Positions 55,652 through 64,000 of a DNA stretch of 64,000 bases are shown piece after piece. The position numbers and the translations under genes were made by a program. Origin of the DNA: Streptomyces sp. WM6386 (GTDB lineage: Bacteria > Actinomycetota > Actinomycetes > Streptomycetales > Streptomycetaceae); the NCBI RefSeq assembly GCF_000972385.1, contig NZ_JXTE01000028.1, positions 27,295 through 91,294 of the forward strand, in the 5' to 3' direction. The stretch's first letter is position 1. Every line of letters begins with the position of its first letter. The notes beneath the pieces were generated by a model, which ran no database searches, was not told the origin of the DNA, and saw only the letters and a list, made by a program, of their open reading frames with translations.

Positions 55652-57522
55652 ACACCGAACTGCCCCCCGTGGCACCCGAGGTGGTCGCCGCCGCCGTCGA
55701 GCAACTGACGTCCCGGCTGCGCAAGAAGCTGGATGCCGCGATCGAGACCTACGCGACGCTGCCCGTCACCGCCGACGGCACCGTACGACGCGTGCGATGC
55801 GGTGAGGACGCCGAGGTCACCCTCACGCCCGGGCCGTCCGGTGCGGTCACGGAGGACGGTCAGGCGCAGTGCAGCTGTCTGCTCGCGCCCCGATGCCTGC
55901 ATCGCGCGGCCGTACTCGGTGCCGCTCCGGTGGCCGACGCGGACACGGTGGCCGAGACGCCGGAACCCTCGTCCGACGGGGCCGACGTCAAGGCGGTCCC
56001 AGCTGACGAAGGTACCGGGACATCGGACGCTCGTGAGGCGGATGCGGCGCCGGTGGGACCGACCGATGCCCAGGTGTCAGCTGCGACAGGCCTTTGGGAT
56101 GCCGCCGCCGCTGTGCTGGCCGCCGGGGTGCCCGGCGCGGGCGCCGTACCGCAGGCCGAGTTGCTGCGGGCCGCGCACACGGCCCGGCTCGCCGGGCTGC
56201 ACCGTCCCGAGGCGGCCGCCCTGCGGGTGGTGCGCGCACTGCGCGCGGCCCGCGCCCGCCACGACGGCCACCGGCTGGCCGACCTGGTGGCCGCCCTGCG
56301 TGAACTGCTCCTCACCAGCGGCCTGCTGGCCGCGTCCGACCCCGACCCGGCGCTGGTCGGCACCGCCCGGCGCGGCTACCGGCCCGGGGGCAGCCTGCGT
56401 GTCCACGGGGTGTGCCGGGAGCCGGTGATCTCCGCCACCGGCTACGGCGGGGTCGTCACGCATGTCCTGTCGGAGGAGGGGCGCTGGTTCTCCGTGGCCG
56501 ACGTCAAGCCCGGTGGCCCGGCCCGGGCGCGGGGCGCCGCCACGGCCACCGTGGCGCTCGGCTCCGGCAGCCTCGATCACGGACAGCTCTCCCGGGGCGG
56601 GTTGCTGATCTCCGGTGCGACGCTCTCACCGGATGGCCGCCTCGGCGCCGGGAAGGGGGTACGGGCCACCCCGGTGACAGGCCTGTCCTGGACGTCGGGC
56701 CCGCTCGCCCGGCTGTTCTCCCGCCCGTTGGCCGAGGCCGCGGCGACACGGTTCACCGGCGCCGGGACGACCGAGCCGGAACAGGCCGGGCAGACGGCCG
56801 ACGAACTCATCGGCTGTGACGTGGTCATCGTGGGAGCGGCCGAAGACCATCTGTTCGCCAGGGAGTTGCCCGCACAAGAGGCGGACGGCGAGGCTCTGCT
56901 GGTCCGGCTGGTGCCGTCCAACAGCCACCCCGACCTGGCCCATACGGTCAACTTCCGCAAGCTGGCCTCGCGGCCGGGCTTGCGGTTGCGCGTCGTAGGG
57001 CGTCTCGACCCGGCCCGCGCCGCGACGCTGCGGCCACTGGCGGTCGGGCCCGTGCCGGACGGCACGGCGACCCTGCGCCTGCCGGCCGAGTGGGCGGGGC
57101 ACGCCGATCTGGGCTACGACCGCCTCGAAGGCGCGCATTTCCCGCCGGCCGATGAACTGCCGTCGGTGGAGCCCCTGTCCGCGTTCCCACCGGATCCGGT
57201 GGCCGAAGCGCCCCTGTGGCGGCTGCGACGGCTGGTCGAGGTCGCCGTGTCCGGGGGCCGGCGGACCGCCGCCGAGCCCGCACGCGACGGCGACCGGGCT
57301 TCGGGAACCGCGGCCCTTCGGCGTAGCGGCTTCCGGGCCGCCGCGGATCTGGCGGACGCGCTCGCGGCGAAGGCCGACCGCCGTGGCCGCGATGTGTTCG
57401 GCCGAACCCAGCAGGCGGATCCGGGCGGATACGCACGGGTGTGGCTCGCCGCAGCCGTCTACCTGTCCGGCACCGAACGGGCCCTGGTCGAGGCGACTTG
57501 GCAGCCACCGGCCGCCGTATGA
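55648..57522 (+). CDS. SWIM zinc-finger protein
   Basis: 624 residues, cytoplasmic. The SWIM motif CSCLLAPRCLH (C-x-C-x5-C-x-H, about residue 72) lies near the N-terminus and can bind zinc and DNA or protein. A long Ala/Asp-rich linker and a large alpha/beta part follow (VHGVCREPVISATGYGGVV, then DELIGCDVVIVGAAEDHLF). It corresponds to YehQ, last gene of the E. coli cluster. It overlaps the vWA fusion by ATGA. Together with the previous four genes it completes the unit. Confidence 0.85.
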   Translation: MNTELPPVAPEVVAAAVEQLTSRLRKKLDAAIETYATLPVTADGTVRRVRCGEDAEVTLTPGPSGAVTEDGQAQCSCLLAPRCLHRAAVLGAAPVADADTVAETPEPSSDGADVKAVPADEGTGTSDAREADAAPVGPTDAQVSAATGLWDAAAAVLAAGVPGAGAVPQAELLRAAHTARLAGLHRPEAAALRVVRALRAARARHDGHRLADLVAALRELLLTSGLLAASDPDPALVGTARRGYRPGGSLRVHGVCREPVISATGYGGVVTHVLSEEGRWFSVADVKPGGPARARGAATATVALGSGSLDHGQLSRGGLLISGATLSPDGRLGAGKGVRATPVTGLSWTSGPLARLFSRPLAEAAATRFTGAGTTEPEQAGQTADELIGCDVVIVGAAEDHLFARELPAQEADGEALLVRLVPSNSHPDLAHTVNFRKLASRPGLRLRVVGRLDPARAATLRPLAVGPVPDGTATLRLPAEWAGHADLGYDRLEGAHFPPADELPSVEPLSAFPPDPVAEAPLWRLRRLVEVAVSGGRRTAAEPARDGDRASGTAALRRSGFRAAADLADALAAKADRRGRDVFGRTQQADPGGYARVWLAAAVYLSGTERALVEATWQPPAAV

Positions 57523-57682
57523 CCACCAGCCGGTTCACTGCGGCCTGAGCACAAGGCCTCCGCGAACCGTGTACGTGACCCACGCCACACTGCGGGGGTG
57601 CATAGCGGGGCGGGGGCCAGTGTCTTGTTAAGGGTGAGAGCGGCAGAAGCCGGCGTGTTCGGCAGGGGGTTGGGGGGCGACG

Positions 57683-58192
57683 TTGACGGGGCAGCCGCGG
57701 GCCGTTGAGTTCGACCGGTTCGTGGCTGCCCGGTGGTCGGCCCTGCTTCACCTGGCGCGGCTGCTCACCGGCGGAGACCGGCACCGGGCCGAGGACCTGC
57801 TGCAGGAGGCGCTGGTCAAACTGTGGTTCGCCTGGCCGAAGGTGGCCGGCCAGGCGCCCGAGGCCTATGTGCGCAAGGTCCTGGCCCGTGCCGCGGCCCG
57901 CTCGGCACGGCGTCGATGGTGGGGCGAGCACCCCGTAGACCAGCTGCCCGACCCGCCCGAGGCGGGAGACGAGACCGCCGCCGTGGACGAACGGACCCGG
58001 CTGGAGGCCATGTTGGCGTTGTTGCCGGCACGGCAGCGGGCCGCGGTGGTGCTGCGCTACTACCAGGACCTGCCCGAGCGGGACGTCGCGGAGGTGCTGG
58101 GGTGTCCGGTGGGTACCGCCCGTTCGCTGACGGCGCGCGGGGTCGCACGGCTGCGGCGGCTTCTGGCCGAGGCAGTCGAGCCGGCCGAGTGA
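57683..58192 (+). CDS. ECF sigma factor, SigE-like
   Basis: 169 residues. Region 2 is FVAARWSALLHLARLLTGGD with AEDLLQEALVKLWFAW, and region 4 is LPARQRAAVVLRYYQDLPERDVAEVLGCPVGTARS. No region 3, as expected for ECF factors of the SigE family of Streptomyces. TTG 57683 follows a GGGGGG tract; this start keeps region 2 complete. A four-base overlap (GTGA) exists with an alternative start of the next gene. Targets unknown, possibly including the genes downstream. Confidence 0.92.
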   Translation: MTGQPRAVEFDRFVAARWSALLHLARLLTGGDRHRAEDLLQEALVKLWFAWPKVAGQAPEAYVRKVLARAAARSARRRWWGEHPVDQLPDPPEAGDETAAVDERTRLEAMLALLPARQRAAVVLRYYQDLPERDVAEVLGCPVGTARSLTARGVARLRRLLAEAVEPAE

Positions 58193-58203
58193 AGGAGGAA
58201 CAG

Positions 58204-58530
58204 TTGGATCGCTTCGAGCAGGAGCTGACACGCATGATGCGTGCCGGCCACACGGACAGGCCCTACGAGGACCGGCACCGATACCGACTGCACGCCGGCG
58301 TCCGTGCCCGGCAGCGGGCCCGGGCCGCCTGGATGGCCACCGCATCCGTGCTGACCATCGCGGGACTCGGCATCGGACTGCTGCTCCTGGCGAGCTCTGT
58401 CACCCAGGGCGGACCCCACACGAGGCAACCCCGCCCCGTCACCTCCGCCGAGTCGGTCCCGGTGCCGTCGACGGTCCTCCCCGCCTCCACCGCCCAGGTC
58501 GGGGCAGGTTCGAGCGGCCCCGCTCGCTGA
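58204..58530 (+). CDS. Small single-span membrane protein, likely partner of the sigma factor
   Basis: 108 residues: a cytoplasmic helical region (MDRFEQELTRMMRAG, RYRLHAGVRARQRAR), one membrane span (ASVLTIAGLGIGLLLLASSV) and a Ser/Pro-rich outer tail. TTG 58204 was chosen because AAGGAGG lies five bases upstream; GTG 58189 overlaps the sigma stop. Its place right after an ECF sigma gene suggests an anti-sigma-like role, but no ZAS motif (HxxxCxxC) is present. Confidence 0.65.
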   Translation: MDRFEQELTRMMRAGHTDRPYEDRHRYRLHAGVRARQRARAAWMATASVLTIAGLGIGLLLLASSVTQGGPHTRQPRPVTSAESVPVPSTVLPASTAQVGAGSSGPAR

Positions 58531-58613
58531 AGGCCGAGCCGGCGAGGCCCTCGCCGCTCGCCAGGCGGCTGACGCCCGCTCGTCCCGCTCTCCACGAACA
58601 GAAGGCTCACCAG

Positions 58614-60341
58614 GTGTTCCACGAGAACGCGCCCACGTCTGTCGACATGCCTCGAATCGATCGGGCCGATCACCGGCCGGCCTCCTGGGAGCAGCGGCTG
58701 CGCGCCTTCGGATACGCGGGGCGCCCGCACACATCCGTGCGCGACCGCCTGGTCGTGCCCTTTCCCGAACCCGGGTCACGGCTGTGGCGCAGGGTCGGAC
58801 TGTCCCCGGTGTCGGCCTTCCGGCTGGCCCGCTGGTCGGGATGGGGCGGGCCCCTGCTGGTGGCGCTCCTTTCCGGGCTGCCGCGTTTTTGGCGTCTGGG
58901 CAGCCCGCGGGCGGTCGTGTTCGACGAGACGTACTACGCCAAGGACGCCTGGTCCCTGCTCCGGCTGGGCTACGAGGGCACCTGGCCGGACCGTGAGATC
59001 GCCGACCCGCAGCTCCTGGCCCATCCCCAGCTGATACCGCTCTCCGACACCGGGTCCTTCGTCGCACACCCGCCGACGGGCAAGTGGGTGATCGCCCTCG
59101 GCGAGTGGATGTTCGGTCTCACCCCGTTCGGCTGGCGCTTCATGACGGCGGTCCTCGGCACGCTGTCGGTGCTGATGCTGTGCCGCATCGGGCGCCGCCT
59201 GTTCCGTTCGACACTGCTGGGCTGCCTGGCCGGGGCCTTGATGGCGGTGGACGGTCTGCACTACGTCATGAGCCGCACCGCTCTGCTCGACCTCGTCGTC
59301 ATGTTCTTCGTCCTGGCGGCGTTCGGCTGCCTGCTCATCGACCGGGACCACGCACGGGCCCGGCTCGCGGCGGCGCTGCCCGCCCCCGAGGACGGCCGGG
59401 TGCGCCCGGACGGACATACCGGTGACCATGCCGGAACGGGGGTGCGTCCCTGGCGGATCGCGGCCGGCCTCTTCCTGGGACTGGCGGCCTCCACCAAGTG
59501 GAACGGCCTGTACTTCCTCGCCTTCTTCGTGCTCCTCACCCTGCTGTGGGACGTCGGCGCCCGCCGTGTGGCCGGGGCGCGCCGCCCGTATCGCGCGGTG
59601 CTGCGCAAGGACCTCGGCTGGTCGGTGCTGTCCCTCGTTCCGGTCGCCGTCGTGACGTATCTGGTGACATGGACCGGCTGGTTCCTGTCCGACAACGGCT
59701 ACGGACGCCACTGGGCGGACGGCCGCGGCGGCACATGGTCGTGGATTCCGGCTCCGCTGCGCAGCCTGTGGCACTACGAGTACGGGGTGTACCAGTTCAA
59801 TGTGGGGCTGCACACGCCTCACAAGTTCGAGTCGAACCCATGGAGCTGGCTGGTCCTCGGCCGCCCGGTGCTGTTCCGGTACGAGTCGCCGAAACCCGGG
59901 AGGGAAGGCTGCCACACAGCCATCGACTGCACGCAGACGATCCTCGCCCTGGGGACGCCCCTGCTGTGGTGGTCGGCGTGCTGCGCCCTGGTGTACCTGC
60001 TCTACCGGTGGTCGCTGCGCCGCGACTGGCGCTCCGGCGCCGTCCTGTGCGCGGTGGGTGCCGGTCATCTGCCCTGGTTCCTGTACCAGGACCGCACGAT
60101 CTTCTCCTTCTACGCGGTCGCCTTCGTGCCGTACCTGTGCCTGGCCGTCACGATGATGCTGGGAGCCCTGCTGGGTCCGCCGGGAGCGACCGGCGAGCGC
60201 CGCGCACTGGGGGCGGTGGCCGCGGGTGTGCTCGTCCTGCTCATCGTCTGGAACTTCATCTACTTCTTCCCCGCCTACTCCGGCCAGACGATTCCGTATG
60301 CGGACTGGCGCGCCAGGATGTGGCTCGACACCTGGATATGA
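58614..60341 (+). CDS. Protein O-mannosyltransferase-like (Pmt, GT39)
   Basis: 575 residues with about ten predicted membrane spans. After the first span comes [16 protein letters not shown], which holds the conserved Asp-Glu pair of GT39 enzymes, and later [17 protein letters not shown] and [14 protein letters not shown]. These enzymes move mannose from polyprenyl-phosphate-mannose to exported proteins. In Streptomyces the main pmt is next to rsmI; that context is missing here, so this may be a second copy. GTG 58614 has a weak ribosome site; ATG 58647 is an alternative. Confidence 0.9.
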   Translation: MFHENAPTSVDMPRIDRADHRPASWEQRLRAFGYAGRPHTSVRDRLVVPFPEPGSRLWRRVGLSPVSAFRLARWSGWGGPLLVALLSGLPRFWRLGSPRAVVFDETYYAKDAWSLLRLGYEGTWPDREIADPQLLAHPQLIPLSDTGSFVAHPPTGKWVIALGEWMFGLTPFGWRFMTAVLGTLSVLMLCRIGRRLFRSTLLGCLAGALMAVDGLHYVMSRTALLDLVVMFFVLAAFGCLLIDRDHARARLAAALPAPEDGRVRPDGHTGDHAGTGVRPWRIAAGLFLGLAASTKWNGLYFLAFFVLLTLLWDVGARRVAGARRPYRAVLRKDLGWSVLSLVPVAVVTYLVTWTGWFLSDNGYGRHWADGRGGTWSWIPAPLRSLWHYEYGVYQFNVGLHTPHKFESNPWSWLVLGRPVLFRYESPKPGREGCHTAIDCTQTILALGTPLLWWSACCALVYLLYRWSLRRDWRSGAVLCAVGAGHLPWFLYQDRTIFSFYAVAFVPYLCLAVTMMLGALLGPPGATGERRALGAVAAGVLVLLIVWNFIYFFPAYSGQTIPYADWRARMWLDTWI

Positions 60342-60393
60342 GCCGTGTGATGTGGATCACTCGGCGGGTGCTGCGCGTCGGACGTGCTCGATC

Positions 60394-61104
60394 ATGATCC
60401 GAATGGACGCCCACTTTCTTGGCATCACCGAGCTGGTCGAGACTCCGTCCGTGGCGGTCGTGGTCGACGTCATGCGTGCCTTCACCGTGGCCGCCTGGGC
60501 CTTTGGCCAAGGGGCGGAGAGGATCGTTCTGGCTGAGTCGCTGGACGAGGCCCTGGCCCTCAAGGCCCGCCACCCGGGCTGGGTGGCGCTCAAGGACGGT
60601 CCGCCCGCGCCCGGCTTCGACACCGTCAACTCACCGGGCATGCTGCGCTCCATGGACCTCGGCGGACGGACCGTCGTGCAGAAGACCACGGCGGGGACGG
60701 TCGGCGCCCTCGCGGTCAAGGACGCGTCGCTGGTGCTGTGCGCCGCCTTCGTGGTGGCGGAGGCAACGGCTCGACTCCTGCGGACACGGAAGAGTGACAG
60801 CGTCACCTTCGTCGTCACCGGCGAGGGTGGACAGGCCGACGAGGATCTGGCGTGCGCCCAGTACATCGCCCGGCGGGCCACCGAGGCGAAAACGGATGCC
60901 GCCGAGTTCCTCCGCCGCGCCGCCGAGTCCCGCGCGGCAGCCGAACTGACGCAGGGCGTGCGTCAAGGCGTCCACCCCGATGACGTCGCACTCTGTCTCG
61001 AGCTCGACCGCTTCCCCTTCGCCATGGCGGCGGCCCTGGAAGACTCCCTGATGGTCCTTCGTCCCGCTCCCGTGCCTTCGCCGGGCGACGACACCTCGAT
61101 CTGA
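60394..61104 (+). CDS. 2-phosphosulfolactate phosphatase-like (ComB family)
   Basis: 236 residues. ComB motifs are [19 protein letters not shown] near the start, VNSPGMLR, and [17 protein letters not shown]. In methanogens ComB removes phosphate from 2-phosphosulfolactate in coenzyme M synthesis; actinobacterial members are not tied to coenzyme M, so the substrate is open. ATG 60394 used; ATG 60403 is nine bases later in frame. No operon mate in the same pathway is present. Confidence 0.88.
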   Translation: MIRMDAHFLGITELVETPSVAVVVDVMRAFTVAAWAFGQGAERIVLAESLDEALALKARHPGWVALKDGPPAPGFDTVNSPGMLRSMDLGGRTVVQKTTAGTVGALAVKDASLVLCAAFVVAEATARLLRTRKSDSVTFVVTGEGGQADEDLACAQYIARRATEAKTDAAEFLRRAAESRAAAELTQGVRQGVHPDDVALCLELDRFPFAMAAALEDSLMVLRPAPVPSPGDDTSI

Positions 61105-61204
61105 GCGCCGATGCGGTCCGGCTAGGCCATTCCCCGAGCCCCGTGGCCTGTTCACTCCTATCGTGGAACGGCACAGTGACGCTCGGCGCCGAGGCAGGCA
61201 GCAA

Positions 61205-62437
61205 ATGGCGGTGGAACCGCAGATCGACTATGCGGCGGTATTCAGGGCTCTGCCCGGCATGGTGGCACTGCTCACCCCCGAGCTGGTGTACGTGGACGCC
61301 AACGAGGACTTCCTCCGGCTGGCCGGACGCACCCGCGAGCAGCTGCTGGGCCACTACATCTTCGACGTGTTCCCCGAGAACCCGAACGACGCGGCCGCGG
61401 CCGGTATGCGCGAGACCCGGGAGTCGATGCTGCGTGCCGCCGCCACCGGCGAACGCGACACCATGGCCCTGCTCCGCTACGACATCGAGGATCCCGCGCA
61501 CCCCGGCCGCTGGGAGGAGCACTACTGGAGCCCGGTCAACGCCCCCGTCCACGGCCCCGACGGGCAGGTCGCGCTGATCGTGCACCGGGTGGAGGAGGTC
61601 ACCGAGCTCATCCGCGCCTTCGGCGGCCCGGGCGGTGACCGGCGCTCCCGGGTACTGGAGGCCGAGCTGTACACCCGCGCACGGGAACTTCAGCAGGTCA
61701 ACGAACGCCTGCGCCAGGCACACGACCGCGAGCGTGAGGTCGCCCTGGCCCTGCAGGCGGCCATGCTGCCCGACCCCAGGCCCCTGGAACACCGCAAAGC
61801 GGCTGTCCGCTACCGGCCCGCCATCGGCGCGCTGAACGTGTGCGGCGACTGGTACGACGTGGTCGAGCTGCCCGGCGAGAGCCTCGCGGTGGCGGTGGGT
61901 GACGTCGTCGGTCACGGCCTGGCGGCCGCCTGCGCCATGGGACAACTACGCAGCGCCCTGAGCGCGGCCACACGCGTCGCCGACGGCCCTGCACAGGCAC
62001 TGGAGGCCCTCGACATGTACGCCCGCTCCGTCGACGGCGCCGAGTCGAGCACAGCGGCGACGACCTTCATCGACTGGGACGAGCACACCATTACGTACAG
62101 CTGTGCCGGCCACCCGCCACCCGCCCTGCTCCACCCCGACGGCACCGTGTCCTTCCTCGACCGCGCCACCGACCCGCCACTCGCCGCCCGCCCCCGCTCC
62201 GCTCCGCGCCCGCAGGCCCAGGCGACCTTCGCCGAGGGCGCCACCCTGGTCCTCTACACCGACGGCCTGGTCGAACGCCGCACCGACGACATCGACGCCG
62301 GGCTCGCCCGCCTCGCCGACTCCCTCACCCACCATCAGCACGCCGCCCCCGAGGCCCTGGCCGACGCCCTCCTCGCCGATCTGCTCCCCCACAGCGGCAA
62401 CACGGACGACACCGCGCTCATCGTCCTGCGGCTGTGA
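61205..62437 (+). CDS. PAS-domain SpoIIE/RsbU-type PP2C phosphatase
   Basis: 410 residues. A PAS domain (about 5-135, with YVDANEDFLRLAGRTREQLLG) is linked by a coiled coil to a SpoIIE domain: VCGDWYDVVELP, VGDVVGHGLAAA, YTDGLVERR and NTDDTALIVLRL carry the metal-binding Asp residues. Such phosphatases dephosphorylate anti-anti-sigma proteins in sigma-B-like switches, with PAS sensing a small ligand or redox state. ATG 61205 has AGGCAGG upstream. No partner anti-sigma gene adjoins it. Confidence 0.9.
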   Translation: MAVEPQIDYAAVFRALPGMVALLTPELVYVDANEDFLRLAGRTREQLLGHYIFDVFPENPNDAAAAGMRETRESMLRAAATGERDTMALLRYDIEDPAHPGRWEEHYWSPVNAPVHGPDGQVALIVHRVEEVTELIRAFGGPGGDRRSRVLEAELYTRARELQQVNERLRQAHDREREVALALQAAMLPDPRPLEHRKAAVRYRPAIGALNVCGDWYDVVELPGESLAVAVGDVVGHGLAAACAMGQLRSALSAATRVADGPAQALEALDMYARSVDGAESSTAATTFIDWDEHTITYSCAGHPPPALLHPDGTVSFLDRATDPPLAARPRSAPRPQAQATFAEGATLVLYTDGLVERRTDDIDAGLARLADSLTHHQHAAPEALADALLADLLPHSGNTDDTALIVLRL

Positions 62438-62460
62438 CGCGGCCCAACCCGGGACGTGTC

Positions 62461-63843
62461 TCAGCACTCGATGACGTTGACGGCGAGGCCGCCGCGGGCT
62501 GTCTCCTTGTACTTGATCTTCATGTCGGCGCCGGTCTCCTTCATGGTCTTGATGACCTTGTCGAGGGAGACGTGGTGGCGGCCGTCGCCCCGCAGGGCCA
62601 TCCGCGCGGCGGTCACGGCCTTGACCGCGGCCATGCCGTTGCGTTCGATGCAGGGGATCTGGACGAGGCCGCCGACCGGGTCGCAGGTGAGACCCAGATT
62701 GTGTTCCATGCCGATCTCGGCGGCGTTCTCGACCTGTTCCGGGGAGCCGCCGAGGACCTCGGCGAGACCGCCCGCGGCCATCGAGCAGGCGGAGCCGACC
62801 TCGCCCTGGCAGCCGACCTCGGCGCCGGAGATGGAGGCGTTCTCCTTGAAGAGCATGCCGATCGCCCCGGCGGCGAGCATGAAGCGGACGATGCCGTCCT
62901 CGTCGGCGCCCGGCACGAAATTGAGGTAGTAGTGCAGAACGGCGGGGATGATGCCCGCCGCGCCGTTCGTCGGCGCGGTGACGACCCGGCCGCCCGCCGC
63001 GTTCTCCTCGTTCACCGCCATCGCGTAGAGCGTGATCCACTCCATCGCGCGCGCCAACGGGTCGCCCTCGCTGCGCAGTTGACGAGCCGCCGCCGCAGCG
63101 CGGCGACGCACCTTCAGACCTCCGGGGAGGATGCCTTCGCTGGCCAGCCCGCGCGACACGCACCCTTCCATCACCCGCCAGATCGCCAGCAGGCCCGCGC
63201 GGATCTCCTCCTCGGTGCGCCAGGCCTTCTCGTTCTCGAGCATCAGCGCGGAGATCGACAGCCCCGTCTCCCTGGTCAGCCGCAGCAGTTCGTCACCCGT
63301 GCGGAACGGGTGGGCCTGCGCGGTGTCATCGACCTTGATCCGGTCCGCCCCGACGGCGTCCTCGTCGACCACGAAGCCACCGCCCACCGAGTAGTACGTC
63401 TTCTCCAGCAGCGGGGCCCCGTCGGCGTCGTACGCGAAGAGGGTCATGCCGTTGGCGTGGTACGGCAGCGAGCGCCGACGGTGCAGGACCAGCTGGGTCG
63501 AGGCATCGAAGTCGATCTCGTGGGCCGGGCCGATCTCGGCACCGAGCAGACGGATGCGCCCGCTGCCACGGATCCGCTCGACGTCCAGGTCGGCCTGGGC
63601 GACATCGACCGTGTGCGGCTCGTTGCCCTCCAGGCCCAGCAGCACCGCCTTGGGGGTGCCGTGGCCATGGCCGGTGGCACCGAGGGAGCCGAACAACTCC
63701 GCCCGTACCGCGACGGTCTGGGCGAGCAGGCCGTCCGTCTTCAGCCGAGCGGCGAACTTCGCGGCGGCGCGCATCGGCCCGACGGTGTGCGAGCTGGACG
63801 GGCCGATGCCTATGGAGAACAGGTCGAAGACGCTGATTGCCAC
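62461..63843 (-). CDS. sdaA: L-serine dehydratase (iron-sulfur, single-chain)
   Basis: 460 residues. It opens [22 protein letters not shown], the substrate-binding SSSHT box of the beta domain. The alpha domain has the 4Fe-4S cysteines in [23 protein letters not shown] and IPCIERN, and [15 protein letters not shown]. It turns L-serine into pyruvate and ammonia. GTG 63843 was preferred because GGAG lies six bases upstream and gives the family's usual N-terminus; ATG 63855 lacks a ribosome site. It is 54 bp downstream of glyA in the same direction, giving a serine-glycine unit. Confidence 0.95.
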   Translation of the reverse strand: MAISVFDLFSIGIGPSSSHTVGPMRAAAKFAARLKTDGLLAQTVAVRAELFGSLGATGHGHGTPKAVLLGLEGNEPHTVDVAQADLDVERIRGSGRIRLLGAEIGPAHEIDFDASTQLVLHRRRSLPYHANGMTLFAYDADGAPLLEKTYYSVGGGFVVDEDAVGADRIKVDDTAQAHPFRTGDELLRLTRETGLSISALMLENEKAWRTEEEIRAGLLAIWRVMEGCVSRGLASEGILPGGLKVRRRAAAAARQLRSEGDPLARAMEWITLYAMAVNEENAAGGRVVTAPTNGAAGIIPAVLHYYLNFVPGADEDGIVRFMLAAGAIGMLFKENASISGAEVGCQGEVGSACSMAAGGLAEVLGGSPEQVENAAEIGMEHNLGLTCDPVGGLVQIPCIERNGMAAVKAVTAARMALRGDGRHHVSLDKVIKTMKETGADMKIKYKETARGGLAVNVIEC

Positions 63844-63897
63844 GCTGTACTCCATGGATTGAAGGGCGAAGGGTGTGCCTCTGCGGGAGGTTGTCGA

Positions 63898-64000
63898 TCA
63901 GAGGCCGGGGTACAGCGGGTGCTTGTCGGCCAGCGTCTTGACCCGGGTCTTGAGGGCTTCGACGTCGTAGGACGGCTTCAGCGCGGCGGCGATCACGTCG
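63898..64000 (-). CDS. glyA: Serine hydroxymethyltransferase, C-terminal end (partial)
   Basis: Only the last 33 codons are in the window. They read VIAAALKPSYDVEALKTRV and end TLADKHPLYPGL, the characteristic end of actinobacterial GlyA. The enzyme interconverts serine and glycine with tetrahydrofolate. It precedes sdaA in the same direction, a usual Streptomyces arrangement at the end of a glycine-cleavage operon. Confidence 0.85.
   Translation of the reverse strand, partial: DVIAAALKPSYDVEALKTRVKTLADKHPLYPGL

Noticed and set aside
52034..55675. 1213-codon open frame on the minus strand
   Set aside because: It is the antisense shadow of the DUF5682-vWA gene; its translation is Arg/Gly/Gln-rich without domains, while the plus strand has clear vWA motifs.

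Overview
The window is typical high-GC actinobacterial chromosome, almost certainly Streptomyces. Third codon positions are nearly all G/C, GTG and TTG starts are common, and genes are densely packed with ATGA/GTGA overlaps. The gene families also fit: ECF sigma factor, LAETG-anchored surface protein, SpoIIE-type phosphatase, several two-component systems and many secreted glycan enzymes. No rRNA, tRNA, CRISPR array, phage or intact insertion sequence was seen. Products are assigned from protein motifs read by eye; no database search was run.

Left part (1-25 kb). A NarL-type two-component system cut by the left edge is followed by a membrane protein, then a VanY-like carboxypeptidase/endonuclease-family pair divergent from an OmpR-type two-component system. 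Next comes a carbohydrate-use locus: LacI regulator, ABC sugar-binding protein and two permeases, GH42 beta-galactosidase, and a secreted sialidase-fold enzyme with a ricin-type lectin domain, closed by an 18-bp-stem hairpin. A truncated MFS gene, a methyltransferase and two FAD monooxygenases follow. One monooxygenase gene overlaps by one base a gene for a protein that joins a degenerate dihydroorotate-dehydrogenase-like region to a polytopic membrane region. A Ser/Thr kinase and two secreted W-D-G-repeat proteins close the section.

Middle (25-45 kb). A secreted rhamnogalacturonan lyase lies behind two LacI-type operator matches, which links it by theme to the galactosidase locus (pectin side-chain use). 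Then come an extra NAD-dependent DNA ligase, small hypothetical genes, a DEAD-box helicase with a leader hairpin, an O-methyltransferase remnant, a polysaccharide deacetylase facing a cold-shock gene across a shared terminator, a phosphodiester glycosidase with a SPOR-like region, a Cml/Cmx-type efflux pump, a RibD/DHFR-like reductase, a NUDIX gene without a recognisable start codon, a leucine-rich-repeat protein and a DUF1996 protein with a sortase signal.

Right part (45-64 kb). The most striking block is a 12.4-kb, five-gene unit at 45091-57522: a DUF4132-like protein, a 1634-residue protein of unknown function, a MoxR AAA+ ATPase, a DUF5682-like/von Willebrand A fusion and a SWIM zinc-finger protein. 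It resembles the poorly understood yehI-yehQ group of E. coli. It is followed by an ECF sigma factor with a small membrane partner, a protein O-mannosyltransferase-like gene, a ComB-like phosphatase, a PAS-SpoIIE phosphatase, and L-serine dehydratase downstream of the end of glyA.
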